From JAUIKM01 sp964445695 (GTDB lineage Bacteria; Bacteroidota; Ignavibacteria; Kapaibacteriales; UBA7675), in NCBI GenBank assembly GCA_964445695.1, contig CAYULF010000010.1, positions 1 through 64,000 of the forward strand: a stretch of DNA of 64,000 bases, given 5' to 3'. The position numbers and the translations under genes are program-made. Shown piece after piece: positions 42,781 through 50,494 of this stretch. Under the pieces are notes generated by a model that worked only from the letters and a program-made list of their open reading frames with translations, did no database searches and was not told the DNA's origin. The first letter of the stretch is position 1. Every line of letters begins with the position of its first letter.

Positions 42781-43497
42781 ATGAACGAACACGAAAGCGC
42801 AACCGCTCAATCCGGCGACGCCGACCGCAACGACAATGCCGACGGCGTTGAAATTCCGGTGGAAGGCATTGGAGCCGCTGCGGCCGCGGACGGCTCGAAC
42901 GATCAACAAGCTGCATTTGAGAATGACGATACGGAGGATGAGGCGTTGGCATCGCGTAAAAAAGAAGTTGCTGAACTGAAGGAACGCATTGCGGCGCTCG
43001 AAGCCGAACGCGATGAGTTCCGCGAGCACGCCGGCCGCAAAGTGGCCGAGCTGGAAAATTTTCGACGTCGGACGGAAGTTGAACGCAAGGACACCATGCG
43101 CTACGCCAACATGGACCTGTTGCGCAAACTCCTGCCCGTGCTGGATGATCTTGGCCGCGCCGTGCAGGCCGCCAATGCCGGCGGCGATTTTGAGTCGCTG
43201 CGCAAGGGGGTGGAGCTCGTGTACGGCAAAGCGCGCACAAGTTTTGAGGATGCCGGCGTGACGCCGATGGAAGTCGTCGGCAAACCCTTTGACGTCAATC
43301 ATCACGAAGCGCTGATGGCCGCGCCGTCCGCCGAGCACCCGGAAGGCCACGTCGTAAACGAAGTGGAACGCGGTTACCTCTATCACGACAAGGTGCTGCG
43401 CCACGCAAAAGTGGTGACGTCCACCGGTGCACCGGAAGCCCCGCAGGCCTCCGGCGAAGCGGAGCAACCGGGCGCGTCGATCGATATCAAAGCCTGA
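42781..43497 (+). CDS. grpE: Nucleotide exchange factor GrpE
   Basis: 238 residues from the ATG at 42781 (MNEHESATAQSGD), with GAGGGAT just before it. An acidic N-terminal tail (about 1-60), a long coiled coil (about 60-110), and the GrpE head with RRTEVERKDTMRYANMDLL, LLPVLDDLGRAV and VGKPFDVNHHEALM...VVNEVERGYLYHDKVLRHAKV. It swaps ADP for ATP on DnaK. It lies between hrcA and dnaJ; dnaK itself is not in the window. Confidence 0.97.
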   Translation: MNEHESATAQSGDADRNDNADGVEIPVEGIGAAAAADGSNDQQAAFENDDTEDEALASRKKEVAELKERIAALEAERDEFREHAGRKVAELENFRRRTEVERKDTMRYANMDLLRKLLPVLDDLGRAVQAANAGGDFESLRKGVELVYGKARTSFEDAGVTPMEVVGKPFDVNHHEALMAAPSAEHPEGHVVNEVERGYLYHDKVLRHAKVVTSTGAPEAPQASGEAEQPGASIDIKA

Positions 43498-43580
43498 GGC
43501 GGCCGCGCCGCAGTGCAGGATTGAGCCGAATCCGTATAAAAATCCGTGTCTGTATACAAACCCGTTTGGTGACTGACTAA

Positions 43581-44741
43581 ATGTCAAAACGCGACTACTA
43601 TGAAATCCTGGGCGTGGAGCGCAGCGCCGATGCCAAAGAAATCAAGGCGGCCTATCGCCGCCTGGCATTGAAGTTCCACCCCGACCGCAATCCCGACAAC
43701 AAAGAAGCCGAAGCGTCTTTCAAAGAAGCTACTGAAGCCTACGAAGTCCTGAGTGACGACGCCAAACGCCAGCGCTACAACCAGTTTGGCCATGACGGCA
43801 TGCGCGGCGGTCAGGATTTCCACCAGTATTCCAATGTCGGCGACATTTTTGAGCAGTTCTTCGGCGGCGGTGGCGGCGGCGGCTCCATTTTTGACGACTT
43901 TTTCGGCGGCCAGGGTCGCGGTGGTGCGCGCCAGGCGCAGGGCCAGCCGGGCGCGGATCTGAAGATAGATCTGACTCTTTCGCTGGAGGAAGTCGCCTCC
44001 GGCGTGGAAAAAACGCTCAAGTACAAACGTTGGGCGGCCTGCGACACCTGCAGCGGCACCGGCGCAAAATCCGGTAAAACCGCGGTCTGCCGCACCTGCG
44101 GCGGCAACGGCCAGGTGCAGAACGTGCGCCGTACCGTCTTTGGACAGTTCGTCAACGTGGCGACCTGTCCGGCCTGCCAGGGATCCGGACAGACGATCAC
44201 GGAGAACTGCGAGACCTGCAAGGGCGACGGCCGCGTGCAGGAAGAAAAAACGATCAAGGTCAAGGTTCCGGCCGGGGTGGCCGAGAGCAATTACATTCCG
44301 TTTCGCGGCAAGGGGCATGCCGGGCGAAGGGGCGGACCGGCGGGCGATCTGATCGTCGCCATCCACGAAAAAGAGCACGAGTACTTCGTGCGCGACAACA
44401 GCGACATTCACTACAACCTGCAGATTTCCTATCCACAGGCAGTGCTCGGCGCCGAGGTAGATGTACCGACGCTGGCGGGCGAATCCACCGTAAAAATCGA
44501 ACCCGGCACACAGCCGGGAACACGCCTGCGCATGCGCGACAAAGGCGTGCCGAAACTTCAATCTCATGGTCGGGGCGACCAGATAATCCACATCAACGTG
44601 TACGTTCCGCGCGCGGTCAATTCCAAGGAGAAACAGCTCCTGAAGGACATGGCGCGCAACAACACGTTTTCACCGGATGGGAAGCCCGACGAGAAAAGCT
44701 CGCGCGATTTTTTCGACAAAGTGCGCGAGGCATTTTCCTGA
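43581..44741 (+). CDS. dnaJ: Chaperone DnaJ
   Basis: 386 residues. J domain with YYEILGVERSADAKEIKAAYR and the HPD tripeptide (KFHPDRNPDN), a Gly/Phe-rich linker (GGGGGGGSIFDDFFGG), four zinc-binding CxxCxGxG repeats (CDTCSGTG, CRTCGGNG, CPACQGSG, CETCKGDG), and the C-terminal substrate-binding domains. It is the full-length type I DnaJ co-chaperone that stimulates DnaK ATPase. It starts 83 bp after grpE. Confidence 0.98.
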   Translation: MSKRDYYEILGVERSADAKEIKAAYRRLALKFHPDRNPDNKEAEASFKEATEAYEVLSDDAKRQRYNQFGHDGMRGGQDFHQYSNVGDIFEQFFGGGGGGGSIFDDFFGGQGRGGARQAQGQPGADLKIDLTLSLEEVASGVEKTLKYKRWAACDTCSGTGAKSGKTAVCRTCGGNGQVQNVRRTVFGQFVNVATCPACQGSGQTITENCETCKGDGRVQEEKTIKVKVPAGVAESNYIPFRGKGHAGRRGGPAGDLIVAIHEKEHEYFVRDNSDIHYNLQISYPQAVLGAEVDVPTLAGESTVKIEPGTQPGTRLRMRDKGVPKLQSHGRGDQIIHINVYVPRAVNSKEKQLLKDMARNNTFSPDGKPDEKSSRDFFDKVREAFS

Positions 44742-44772
44742 CGGCGGCCCCTCCACATGAGGAGTGCTGTCA

Positions 44773-45312
44773 ATGCAAACCCCGACCACAAACCCGATTA
44801 TTTCTGCCTGTCAGTCCCTGCTGGGCGCCACGCGCCTGGAAGTGTATGCCGTACTGCTTATTCTCAGCGGACTGCTGATTGGTTCACTGCTCAGGTTTCT
44901 GGCGTCCGACGACGACTACGCCCTCGACCGACCGGCATTGTATGCTCTGTTCGACAGCGCGGCCGAAGCGCGCATCAGCATGTACACGGGCGTTGATCCC
45001 GACGGCGAGCCCGTTGAACAGCTCGCGGCCGGCGATACAATCGTGCAGCACGAAGACGGCTTTCCCGAACCTGCCGCTGCAGACACGCTGACAAACAAGG
45101 TGGACATCAATACGGCATCGGCGCAGGAATTGCAGCGTCTGCCCGGCGTAGGACCCAAAACGGCGCAGAAGATAATTGAATATCGGACGGCACATCCTTT
45201 TGTCCGCGCGGAGGATTTAATGCGGGTAAAGGGTATCGGTAAAAAAACTTTTGCGAAATTGCGGCCTTTCGTCCTTGTGTCCGGTGCGGGAGCGGACGGC
45301 GATTCAGATTGA
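44773..45312 (+). CDS. comEA: ComEA-like helix-hairpin-helix protein
   Basis: 179 residues from the ATG at 44773, with GGAG at 44760-44763 upstream. One membrane span (about 22-42), a linker, then a paired helix-hairpin-helix DNA-binding domain at 110-170 (VDINTASAQELQRLPGVGPKTAQKIIEYR and LMRVKGIGKKTFAKLRPF). ComEA proteins bind incoming DNA at the membrane during transformation, but anchored HhH proteins of unknown role are also common in this group, and no other competence gene is adjacent. The symbol is by similarity only. Confidence 0.85.
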   Translation: MQTPTTNPIISACQSLLGATRLEVYAVLLILSGLLIGSLLRFLASDDDYALDRPALYALFDSAAEARISMYTGVDPDGEPVEQLAAGDTIVQHEDGFPEPAAADTLTNKVDINTASAQELQRLPGVGPKTAQKIIEYRTAHPFVRAEDLMRVKGIGKKTFAKLRPFVLVSGAGADGDSD

Positions 45313-45331
45313 TTTTGCGGAGCAAATGCGC

Positions 45332-46258
45332 ATGTACGACGAGAAAACCACGTTGTCGATGTACTTCGATGAGGATCGGACTTATTGTCTGCTGATGCGC
45401 GACGAAGAGCGCGGATTTGCCCTGCAGTATATCAAGGCGACCGACACGCCGTTCAACATCTCGGACTCTTTCGACGGGCACGGGAATGAAAAAGGACGCG
45501 ACCAGATTCGCGCCATTCTGGACACAATCGGGGAACGTCCGGACCGCATCACGGTCTGTCTCCCGATGGAAAGTGTGTTTGTGCACCAGTTTCCGGCGCC
45601 TGTCTCACTGGCGGGCGAGGAAGTGCGCAAGCTGGTGCGCTTTGAGATTTCGCAGCATTTTCCTGACAAGAACTACGAGCAATTCCGTTCGCAGGCTTTT
45701 CCGCTGGCCGCACGCCTGGACGACACGCGCATGATGCTGGCCGTAATTATGGACCGCAAAATCGCGGAGAGCGTCAACTCGCTGTTGGGCGACTTCGGTA
45801 TAGTTGATCACATAGCCGTTGCGCAGTTGGCGGTGCACGAAGCTTTTTTGTACAACTATCCGGAACAGGCCGAACAGACCGTGGCGATCATGGGAGTACA
45901 GGGCCGCTATCTGGATATCAGCGTACTGAAAAACGGTCAGGCGGCTTACCTGCACACGCTGCCCTACAATGACGAAGATGAGTTGATCGACGGCTGCGAA
46001 GCGGAATTCAAGAACATCCTGGAAGACTACGTGGCGTATCTGGACGGCGCGTACATTTTTGGTTCCAGCCTGACGGCTGGCATCCTGGCGCAGATGCAGG
46101 CGCGTCTGTCGATTCCGGTCAAGCGCTTCAACGCGGTGCGGATGATGTCGACGACCCTGGATGCGCGCGAGAGAGAGTACTGCGGACGCATAGCGCATAT
46201 TATTGCGCCCTGCGTGGGCTGCGCTCTGCCGCGAACCGAGACGGGGATCCTGATCTGA
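45332..46258 (+). CDS. PilM-like / actin-like fold protein, uncertain
   Basis: 308 residues from the ATG at 45332 (MYDEKTTLSMYFDEDRTYCL); another ATG lies two codons upstream at 45326, and GGAG at 45319-45322 is better spaced for 45332. The pattern of an N-terminal beta-hairpin, VCLPMESVFVHQFPAPVSL, VRKLVRFEISQHFP, LAVIMDRKIAESVNSLLGDFGI and VAIMGVQGRYLDISVLKNG resembles the PilM/GspL ASKHA fold of pilus assembly proteins. The phosphate-binding Gly motifs are weak, so nucleotide binding is doubtful. It overlaps the start of rsmD by one base. No pilN or pilO follows. Function open. Confidence 0.6.
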   Translation: MYDEKTTLSMYFDEDRTYCLLMRDEERGFALQYIKATDTPFNISDSFDGHGNEKGRDQIRAILDTIGERPDRITVCLPMESVFVHQFPAPVSLAGEEVRKLVRFEISQHFPDKNYEQFRSQAFPLAARLDDTRMMLAVIMDRKIAESVNSLLGDFGIVDHIAVAQLAVHEAFLYNYPEQAEQTVAIMGVQGRYLDISVLKNGQAAYLHTLPYNDEDELIDGCEAEFKNILEDYVAYLDGAYIFGSSLTAGILAQMQARLSIPVKRFNAVRMMSTTLDAREREYCGRIAHIIAPCVGCALPRTETGILI

Positions 46259-46809
46259 TGCGCATAATCGGCGGAGCGCTGGGGCGGCGCAGGCTGAATA
46301 CGGCGGGGCTGAAGGACGCGCGTCCGAGCAGCGATCGCACGCGCGAATCGCTGTTTGCCATACTGGAAAACCTCGGCTGCATCGACGGAGCGGCGGTGCT
46401 GGACCTCTTTGCCGGCTCAGGCGCACTGGGCATTGAAGCGCTGAGCCGCGGTGCGGCGTGCGCCACCTTTGTCGAACGCCGGCGCGGCAATGCGGACATC
46501 CTGCGCAAGAACCTGGCCGAACTCGATCTGAGCGACGTGACGGACGTGCTGACCATGGACGTACTGCGGGCGCTGCGGCGCCTGGAGCCCGGCACGATCG
46601 ATCTGGCGTTCTGCGATCCGCCCTACGCGCTCGGCCTGACCAATCAGGTGATGAGCGCGCTGGCGCAGGCGAGAATTTTACGTCCGAATGGTCTGTTTGT
46701 GGCTGAACACGGTCGCAACGAAATTACGACCGGCGGTGCGGGCTGGGCGCTGGAAGACCGGCGCACGTTCGGCGAAACACACGTGGACATCTGGCGCTTC
46801 GGCACTTGA
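46258..46809 (+). CDS. rsmD: 16S rRNA (guanine966-N2)-methyltransferase RsmD
   Basis: 183 residues. The N-terminus MRIIGGALGRRRL, the SAM-binding loop DLFAGSGALGIEALSRGA, and the catalytic motif FCDPPYALGL identify the family. It methylates G966 of 16S rRNA in the small subunit. The start overlaps the previous stop (TGATG), and coaD follows 30 bp later, the frequent rsmD-coaD pairing. Confidence 0.96.
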   Translation: MRIIGGALGRRRLNTAGLKDARPSSDRTRESLFAILENLGCIDGAAVLDLFAGSGALGIEALSRGAACATFVERRRGNADILRKNLAELDLSDVTDVLTMDVLRALRRLEPGTIDLAFCDPPYALGLTNQVMSALAQARILRPNGLFVAEHGRNEITTGGAGWALEDRRTFGETHVDIWRFGT

Positions 46810-46839
46810 ACACTGAGAAGCAAGATAAGGACGGCGGTT

Positions 46840-47340
46840 ATGAGCGGCGACAAACTGGCAATTTATCCCGGTACCTTTGATCCGATGACCAACGGGCATC
46901 TGGACGTGATTGAGCGGGCCTCGCGTCTGTTCGATCGCATCATTGTCGCTATAGCCATCAACAGTCGCAAAAAGCCCATGTTCACCGAACAGGAGCGCAT
47001 CGAGATGATTCGCGATGCGGTCAGACCGTTCCCGAACGTGGAGGTCGAAGTCTGCCGCGGTCTGTTGGTCGAGTTCGCCGAGGAACGCAAAGCCACGGCG
47101 CTGGTGCGCGGTCTGCGGGCGGTGACGGACTTTGAGTACGAATTCCAGATAGCGCTGATGAATCGCAAGCTGGAGCCGGAAATCTCGACGGTTTTCCTGA
47201 TGCCGCACGAAAAATATACCTTCCTCAGTTCAACCATTGTGCGCGAGGTGGCGCGTTTTCAACGCGACATCAGCGACCTGGTTCCGGCCACCGTGGCGCG
47301 GAAACTGCGCGAGAAATTTCCCGCGCCGCCCGAGGCGTAG
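46840..47340 (+). CDS. coaD: Phosphopantetheine adenylyltransferase CoaD
   Basis: 166 residues, the usual length. Nucleotidyltransferase motifs IYPGTFDPMTNGHLDVIERA (HxGH-type, here NGHLD) and the C-terminal FLSSTIVREVARFQRDIS. It transfers AMP from ATP to 4'-phosphopantetheine to make dephospho-CoA. It is the last gene of the run before tRNA-Pro. Confidence 0.97.
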   Translation: MSGDKLAIYPGTFDPMTNGHLDVIERASRLFDRIIVAIAINSRKKPMFTEQERIEMIRDAVRPFPNVEVEVCRGLLVEFAEERKATALVRGLRAVTDFEYEFQIALMNRKLEPEISTVFLMPHEKYTFLSSTIVREVARFQRDISDLVPATVARKLREKFPAPPEA

Positions 47341-47394
47341 AGAGCGACTCATTGGCAGCGGAAGTGGCGTCCGGAGCCTGCCGAGCACATATTG

Positions 47395-47426
47395 TTTCGC
47401 TATCTGGCGTGGAATTTGTAATTTTG
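47395..47426 (+). promoter_or_regulatory. Promoter of tRNA-Pro
   Basis: TTTC at 47395-47398, about 20 nt, then TAATTTTG at 47419-47426, fitting TAnnTTTG. The tRNA 5' end is 16 nt downstream. Confidence 0.55.
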
Positions 47427-47441
47427 TCGGTCTGTCTGGTT

Positions 47442-47516
47442 CGGGGTGTAGCGTAGTCCGGTTAGCGCGCCTGCTTTGGGAGCAGGAAGCCGCAGGTTCG
47501 AATCCTGCCACCCCGA
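47442..47516 (+). tRNA. tRNA-Pro (anticodon TGG)
   Basis: A full cloverleaf can be drawn: acceptor CGGGGTG/CACCCCG, D arm with GTAGCGTAGTCCGGTTAGCGC, anticodon stem CCTGC/GCAGG with loop TTTGGGA giving TGG, and T arm GCAGG-TTCGAAT-CCTGC, discriminator A at 47516. CCA is not completely encoded (CAG follows). It has its own promoter-like sequence and terminator. Confidence 0.96.
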
Positions 47517-47535
47517 CAGCAAAGATGCAGATGAG

Positions 47536-47568
47536 AACCCCGGGTCTTTTGGCCCGGGGTTTTGTTGT
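47536..47568 (+). terminator. Intrinsic terminator of tRNA-Pro
   Basis: AACCCCGGGTC, loop TTTT, GGCCCGGGGTT followed by TTTGTTGTTT: a strong GC stem (ACCCCGGG/CCCGGGGT) and a T-rich tail 20 bp after the tRNA. Confidence 0.9.
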
Positions 47569-47717
47569 TTAAAAGGCTCGCTGTGTTTAACGGCGATGTT
47601 CACAGCGTCCTCAACTCGTCTTCGGGGAAAATCTTGCGAGGGCTGCAAGCGCCGCAGAATTACTATTCGATTTGTTAAGTCGATCTTGCAGCGCGGCTGG
47701 TTGGTTGAGAATGTCAC

Positions 47718-48161
47718 TCAGTCTTCTATTGCCTCTATGCCTTGCGCCGCCAGTCTGGCCAGCCCCTCTTTCATTGCCTGGATTCTGGCCGGCGAATGGC
47801 CCTGCCAGACCGTCACTTCTCCCACCACTTTGAAGGCATGGCTGGAGCGATATGATTTTGTCGGGTTGCCCGGATATTTTTTGTCCGTCAAATTGGGATC
47901 ATCTTCAAGCGGTCCTTCAGGCTCGACCAGATAGATTCTCTTCCGCCCGTCACCCAAAGCGAGCTCGGCACCCCAGACGGCAGCATCCAATGTCGCGGAC
48001 AGATAGATGTATTTAGCGGGTCGTCGACTTCCAAAATTGGATTGTACTCCGGTTGTGATGAAATCGCCAATGTTTAAATCAGCTTTTGTACCGTGGAAAT
48101 AGGTTTGTGAAAAGGGCGTGTGAGCTGTCTCGGATTCAACCGAGTGTTGGTCGTTTTTCAT
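47718..48161 (-). CDS. arr: Rifampin ADP-ribosyltransferase Arr
   Basis: 147 residues, full length for the family. Diagnostic stretches are TYFHGTKADLNIGDFI, SNFGSRRPAKYIYLSATLD, AVWGAELALGDGRKRIYLVE, DDPNLTDKKYPGNPTKSYRS and VWQGHSPARIQAMKEG. Arr transfers ADP-ribose from NAD+ to the hydroxyl at C23 of rifamycins, inactivating them. Its start overlaps the marR stop by 4 bp, so the two are translationally coupled and presumably controlled by that regulator. The pair has lower GC than its neighbours and sits right after a tRNA gene, which suggests recent transfer; no integrase is present. Confidence 0.95.
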   Translation of the reverse strand: MKNDQHSVESETAHTPFSQTYFHGTKADLNIGDFITTGVQSNFGSRRPAKYIYLSATLDAAVWGAELALGDGRKRIYLVEPEGPLEDDPNLTDKKYPGNPTKSYRSSHAFKVVGEVTVWQGHSPARIQAMKEGLARLAAQGIEAIED

Positions 48162-48613
48162 AAGTCCATGATGTCGTTTCTTGTTGCGGTCATCAATGTT
48201 ATTGATTTCGACAAATAGGTTTCAATCGCCGCCAGTTCCTCGTCCGAGAAGCCTGCGATCAGTTTATCTGTTTCAGCCTGAAATTTCCGGTAAAGCGGTT
48301 CCAACAGCGCTTTTATCTTTGTTGGATTGGGCACGATCAGGACCTTGCGTCTGTCGTGTTTGTCCGGCGATCTTTTTACCAGATTCTTTTTCTCGAACCT
48401 GTCGATCAATCCGGTGACGGCGCCGGTTGTCAGGCCCGTCATTTCGGCCAGCTCTCCCGCCGTAACCGTGCCTTTTTGGAGGAACAGCCCAAGGTATTTG
48501 TGGTCGGTCCCCGCAAATCCAGCCTTGCGGGCAATGCTCTCATGCATCTGCAGCGAGGTGTAGGCGTGCTGTTGCGTAAGTTTCCTGAGTCGAACAATCT
48601 GATCTTGATTCAC
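48158..48613 (-). CDS. MarR-family transcriptional regulator
   Basis: 151 residues, a winged-helix dimer typical of MarR: helix region KYLGLFLQKGTVTAGELAEMTGLTTGAVTGLIDRFEKKNLVKRSPDKHDRRKVLI holds the recognition helix and the wing with D-RR. It lies upstream of, and overlaps, arr. A palindrome over its promoter (48632-48654) is the likely operator, pointing to autoregulation and control of arr, with a small-molecule inducer as is usual in the family. Confidence 0.94.
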   Translation of the reverse strand: MNQDQIVRLRKLTQQHAYTSLQMHESIARKAGFAGTDHKYLGLFLQKGTVTAGELAEMTGLTTGAVTGLIDRFEKKNLVKRSPDKHDRRKVLIVPNPTKIKALLEPLYRKFQAETDKLIAGFSDEELAAIETYLSKSITLMTATRNDIMDL

Positions 48614-48631
48614 CTGTTACCTCACCTGCTA

Positions 48632-48675
48632 ATTATCTTAGCCGCAAAGATAATGGAGTGATCTTCTGTTTGCAA
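48632..48675 (-). promoter_or_regulatory. marR-arr promoter with overlapping palindromic operator
   Basis: Inverted repeat ATTATCTT (48632-48639), 7-nt spacer, AAGATAAT (48647-48654). On the minus strand its first arm runs into TATCTTTG (48652-48645), a perfect TAnnTTTG element, with CTTG about 20 nt upstream near 48675. The operator therefore covers the -7 region, 19 bp before the marR start. A repressor bound here would block polymerase. Confidence 0.7.
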
Positions 48676-49031
48676 GCAGTTTTTGCAGAAATGCGGAAGC
48701 GGACCGAGAATTGAGGGAGTTCTCTGAATCTGCTCGGACGCAGTGCGGCGGGTTCAGGGTACGAGGCGGCTCAGAGTTTTTCCTGATTGCATACACCGGC
48801 AACAGCTTCGACGCAAGATTACACGACGTTTAACATTGTGGAAGTGCCGTTTAACTTGAATTTTCACTACGTTCAGTTTATTCCGGCTGGAATTGGGCGC
48901 GGCAATGTGTAGACTTATGGTCAGCGCAAAAGCTTCGAAGCAGCGATTGATCTTTGGGCGTGCAGCCCGCCCCAATCCGGCCGATCGAGAGATCGGGAGG
49001 CGGACGGAGGGGCTGTGCGCGTCAGAAAAAT

Positions 49032-49073
49032 TTGGCGGTGGTGGCGGGTACTGGGTGGGCCCAAAGATTCAAC
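49032..49073. repeat. GC-rich motif, copy at 49.0 kb
   Basis: TTGGCGGTGGTGGCGGG, a short linker, GGGTGGGCCCAAAGATTCAAC; the same string with a different linker recurs at 49617-49659. Inverted and diverged versions lie at about 6575-6610 and the GC-rich end of the element at 9790-9827. Confidence 0.75.
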
Positions 49074-49616
49074 GGAGGAGTCCGTTTTTGCGCCCGCAGA
49101 CTTTAAACTTGAAACCTGATTCAATTGCTCAAATACTTCCTGCCAACACAACTTTATAGTCGTGGAATAACTTCGCCTGAGATCTTTCCCTTGCCTGATT
49201 TTCTTGTTTTGCACCGGGGTTGATGTCTCGTGTCTGTCCGAAGTCACTGGTACGGTTTGGCGTCGGTTTGTTGTTGTGATGTTTAAGTTCGGCCAGGTTT
49301 AAGCTCTCCGTTATTTCGACAACGTCTCCGCCTTCACTCGAGACTCAATGTGATTGAGGATGTCGACGGAGTTTTGCTCTAAAGCCCGGGACGTTGTTCT
49401 GTGCTTCAGGCTGTTGTGCTTGACGTTTGTCACGGAATACTTCCCGTTTAACCTCGTCCGGCTCGCCGTTTAACTTTTTCAGTGAGGAATTGCAGCGCTG
49501 GAGTTGTAGACTTGATCAGATGTCGGGGAGGGATCGGTCCCGGCGGACTCTATAAACTGGGAAATCAAAAAAATCTGCACGCGGGCGGACGGCGGCCGTG
49601 TGCGCATCTGGAAATA

Positions 49617-49659
49617 TTGGCGGTGGTGGCGGGAACACGGGTGGGCCCAAAGATTCAAC
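49617..49659. repeat. GC-rich motif, copy at 49.6 kb
   Basis: Same blocks as 49032-49073 (TTGGCGGTGGTGGCGGG and GGGTGGGCCCAAAGATTCAAC) with a linker of similar length and different bases, direct orientation, 585 bp apart. The bases to the left of both copies also show some similarity (GGCGGACGG, GTGCGC). Confidence 0.75.
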
Positions 49660-49807
49660 TTAGGGGTGTGTTTAAAAATTCACAATCCGGCCGACGTTTT
49701 CGCTTTGCGCTTCTTCTGCCTGATGCCGATCAGGGTTGTTTTCGAATCGGTAAAGTTCTCGCGTTTAAGATCATTCCTTGAATAGCGCAGGTTGAAACTT
49801 TCTTTTT

Positions 49808-50073
49808 GCCCGTTGATTGTCGCTTATTGATTGTCGCCTGATGATTGTCGCCTGATGATTGTTGCCTGTTGATTGTTGGCTGTTGATTGTCGGCTGTTGA
49901 TTGTCGGCTGTTGACTGTCGGCTGTTGATTGTCGCCTAATGATTGACGCCTGATGATTGACGCCTGATGATTGACGCCTGTTGATTGTAGTCCATTGCTT
50001 GTAGCCCGTTGCTTGTAGCCTGTTGCTTGTCGCTTGTTGCCTGTAGCCTGTTGATAGTTGCCCGATGCCTGTT
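49808..50073. repeat. 14-bp minisatellite, 19 units
   Basis: Nineteen head-to-tail 14-bp units without gaps, consensus GCCTGTTGATTGTC, starting at 49808. Neighbouring units are most alike (for example four GGCTGTTGATTGTC-type units at 49878-49933 and three ending ATTGAC at 49934-49975), as expected for expansion by slippage or unequal exchange. 14 is not a multiple of 3, and no ribosome site or gene context supports coding. Confidence 0.9.
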
Positions 50074-50160
50074 GCCAGCCGATCGACAATCGCAACTCAT
50101 GAACTGCGGACTGTTAAACAAGATCGAGCGCTTCCGGCGGACTCAAAAGCCTGAAGCCCC

Positions 50161-50223
50161 GCTCCCGCTGACAAACAAAAGGAAAAAGCAAGCCTCCGAG
50201 TGAAACGAGAAGGCGAAGCGCTC
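50161..50223. repeat. Dispersed repeat, partner at 29802-29858
   Basis: Shares ordered blocks GCTCCCGCTGAC, CAAAAG, AAAGCAAGCC and GCGAAGCGCTC with the copy next to the CRISPR array. Lies between the minisatellite and aconitase. Confidence 0.55.
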
Positions 50224-50494
50224 TGAATTAAACAGGCCGCGAGCCAGGTATTCTGTTTAACAATCATCCGGAGGGGAAGCCCGCAAGAGATTCGCCGCGC
50301 CGGTCCCAGCCGGAGGAAAAGATGGGATTTTTTGGAGCTAAAAGATATTTTTGAGCTTTTCGTCAATAGCGGCGCAATAAGATTGCGTGGCTGCTGGTGT
50401 GCGTTGCCCGCCCCGCGTGGGCGTGTGTCAGGTGCTGCAAGCCGGAACGATGAATGTCCTTTATCAAAAATAGCCTTCCCGAAGGAGTTGCCAG

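Larger units (their letters stand above)
48676..50494. other. Long repeat-rich intergenic region
   Basis: 1.8 kb with no credible gene. It carries two direct copies of a GC-rich motif (49032-49073 and 49617-49659), a 14-bp minisatellite (49808-50073), a dispersed repeat shared with 29802-29858 (50161-50223), and near its end a TATTTTTG element (50346-50353) that could be part of the aconitase promoter, although no TTTG at proper spacing was found. Composition changes along it, and frames are Ser/Arg/Gln-rich shadows. Confidence 0.6.

Noticed and set aside
47442..48675. tRNA-Pro as an integration site for the marR-arr cassette
   Set aside because: I looked for a duplicated tRNA 3' end downstream as an attachment-site scar and for an integrase; neither is visible.
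49730..50121. Gln/Thr/Ser-rich open frames over the minisatellite
   Set aside because: They are created by the 14-bp tandem repeat, which is out of phase with codons, and lack ribosome sites.
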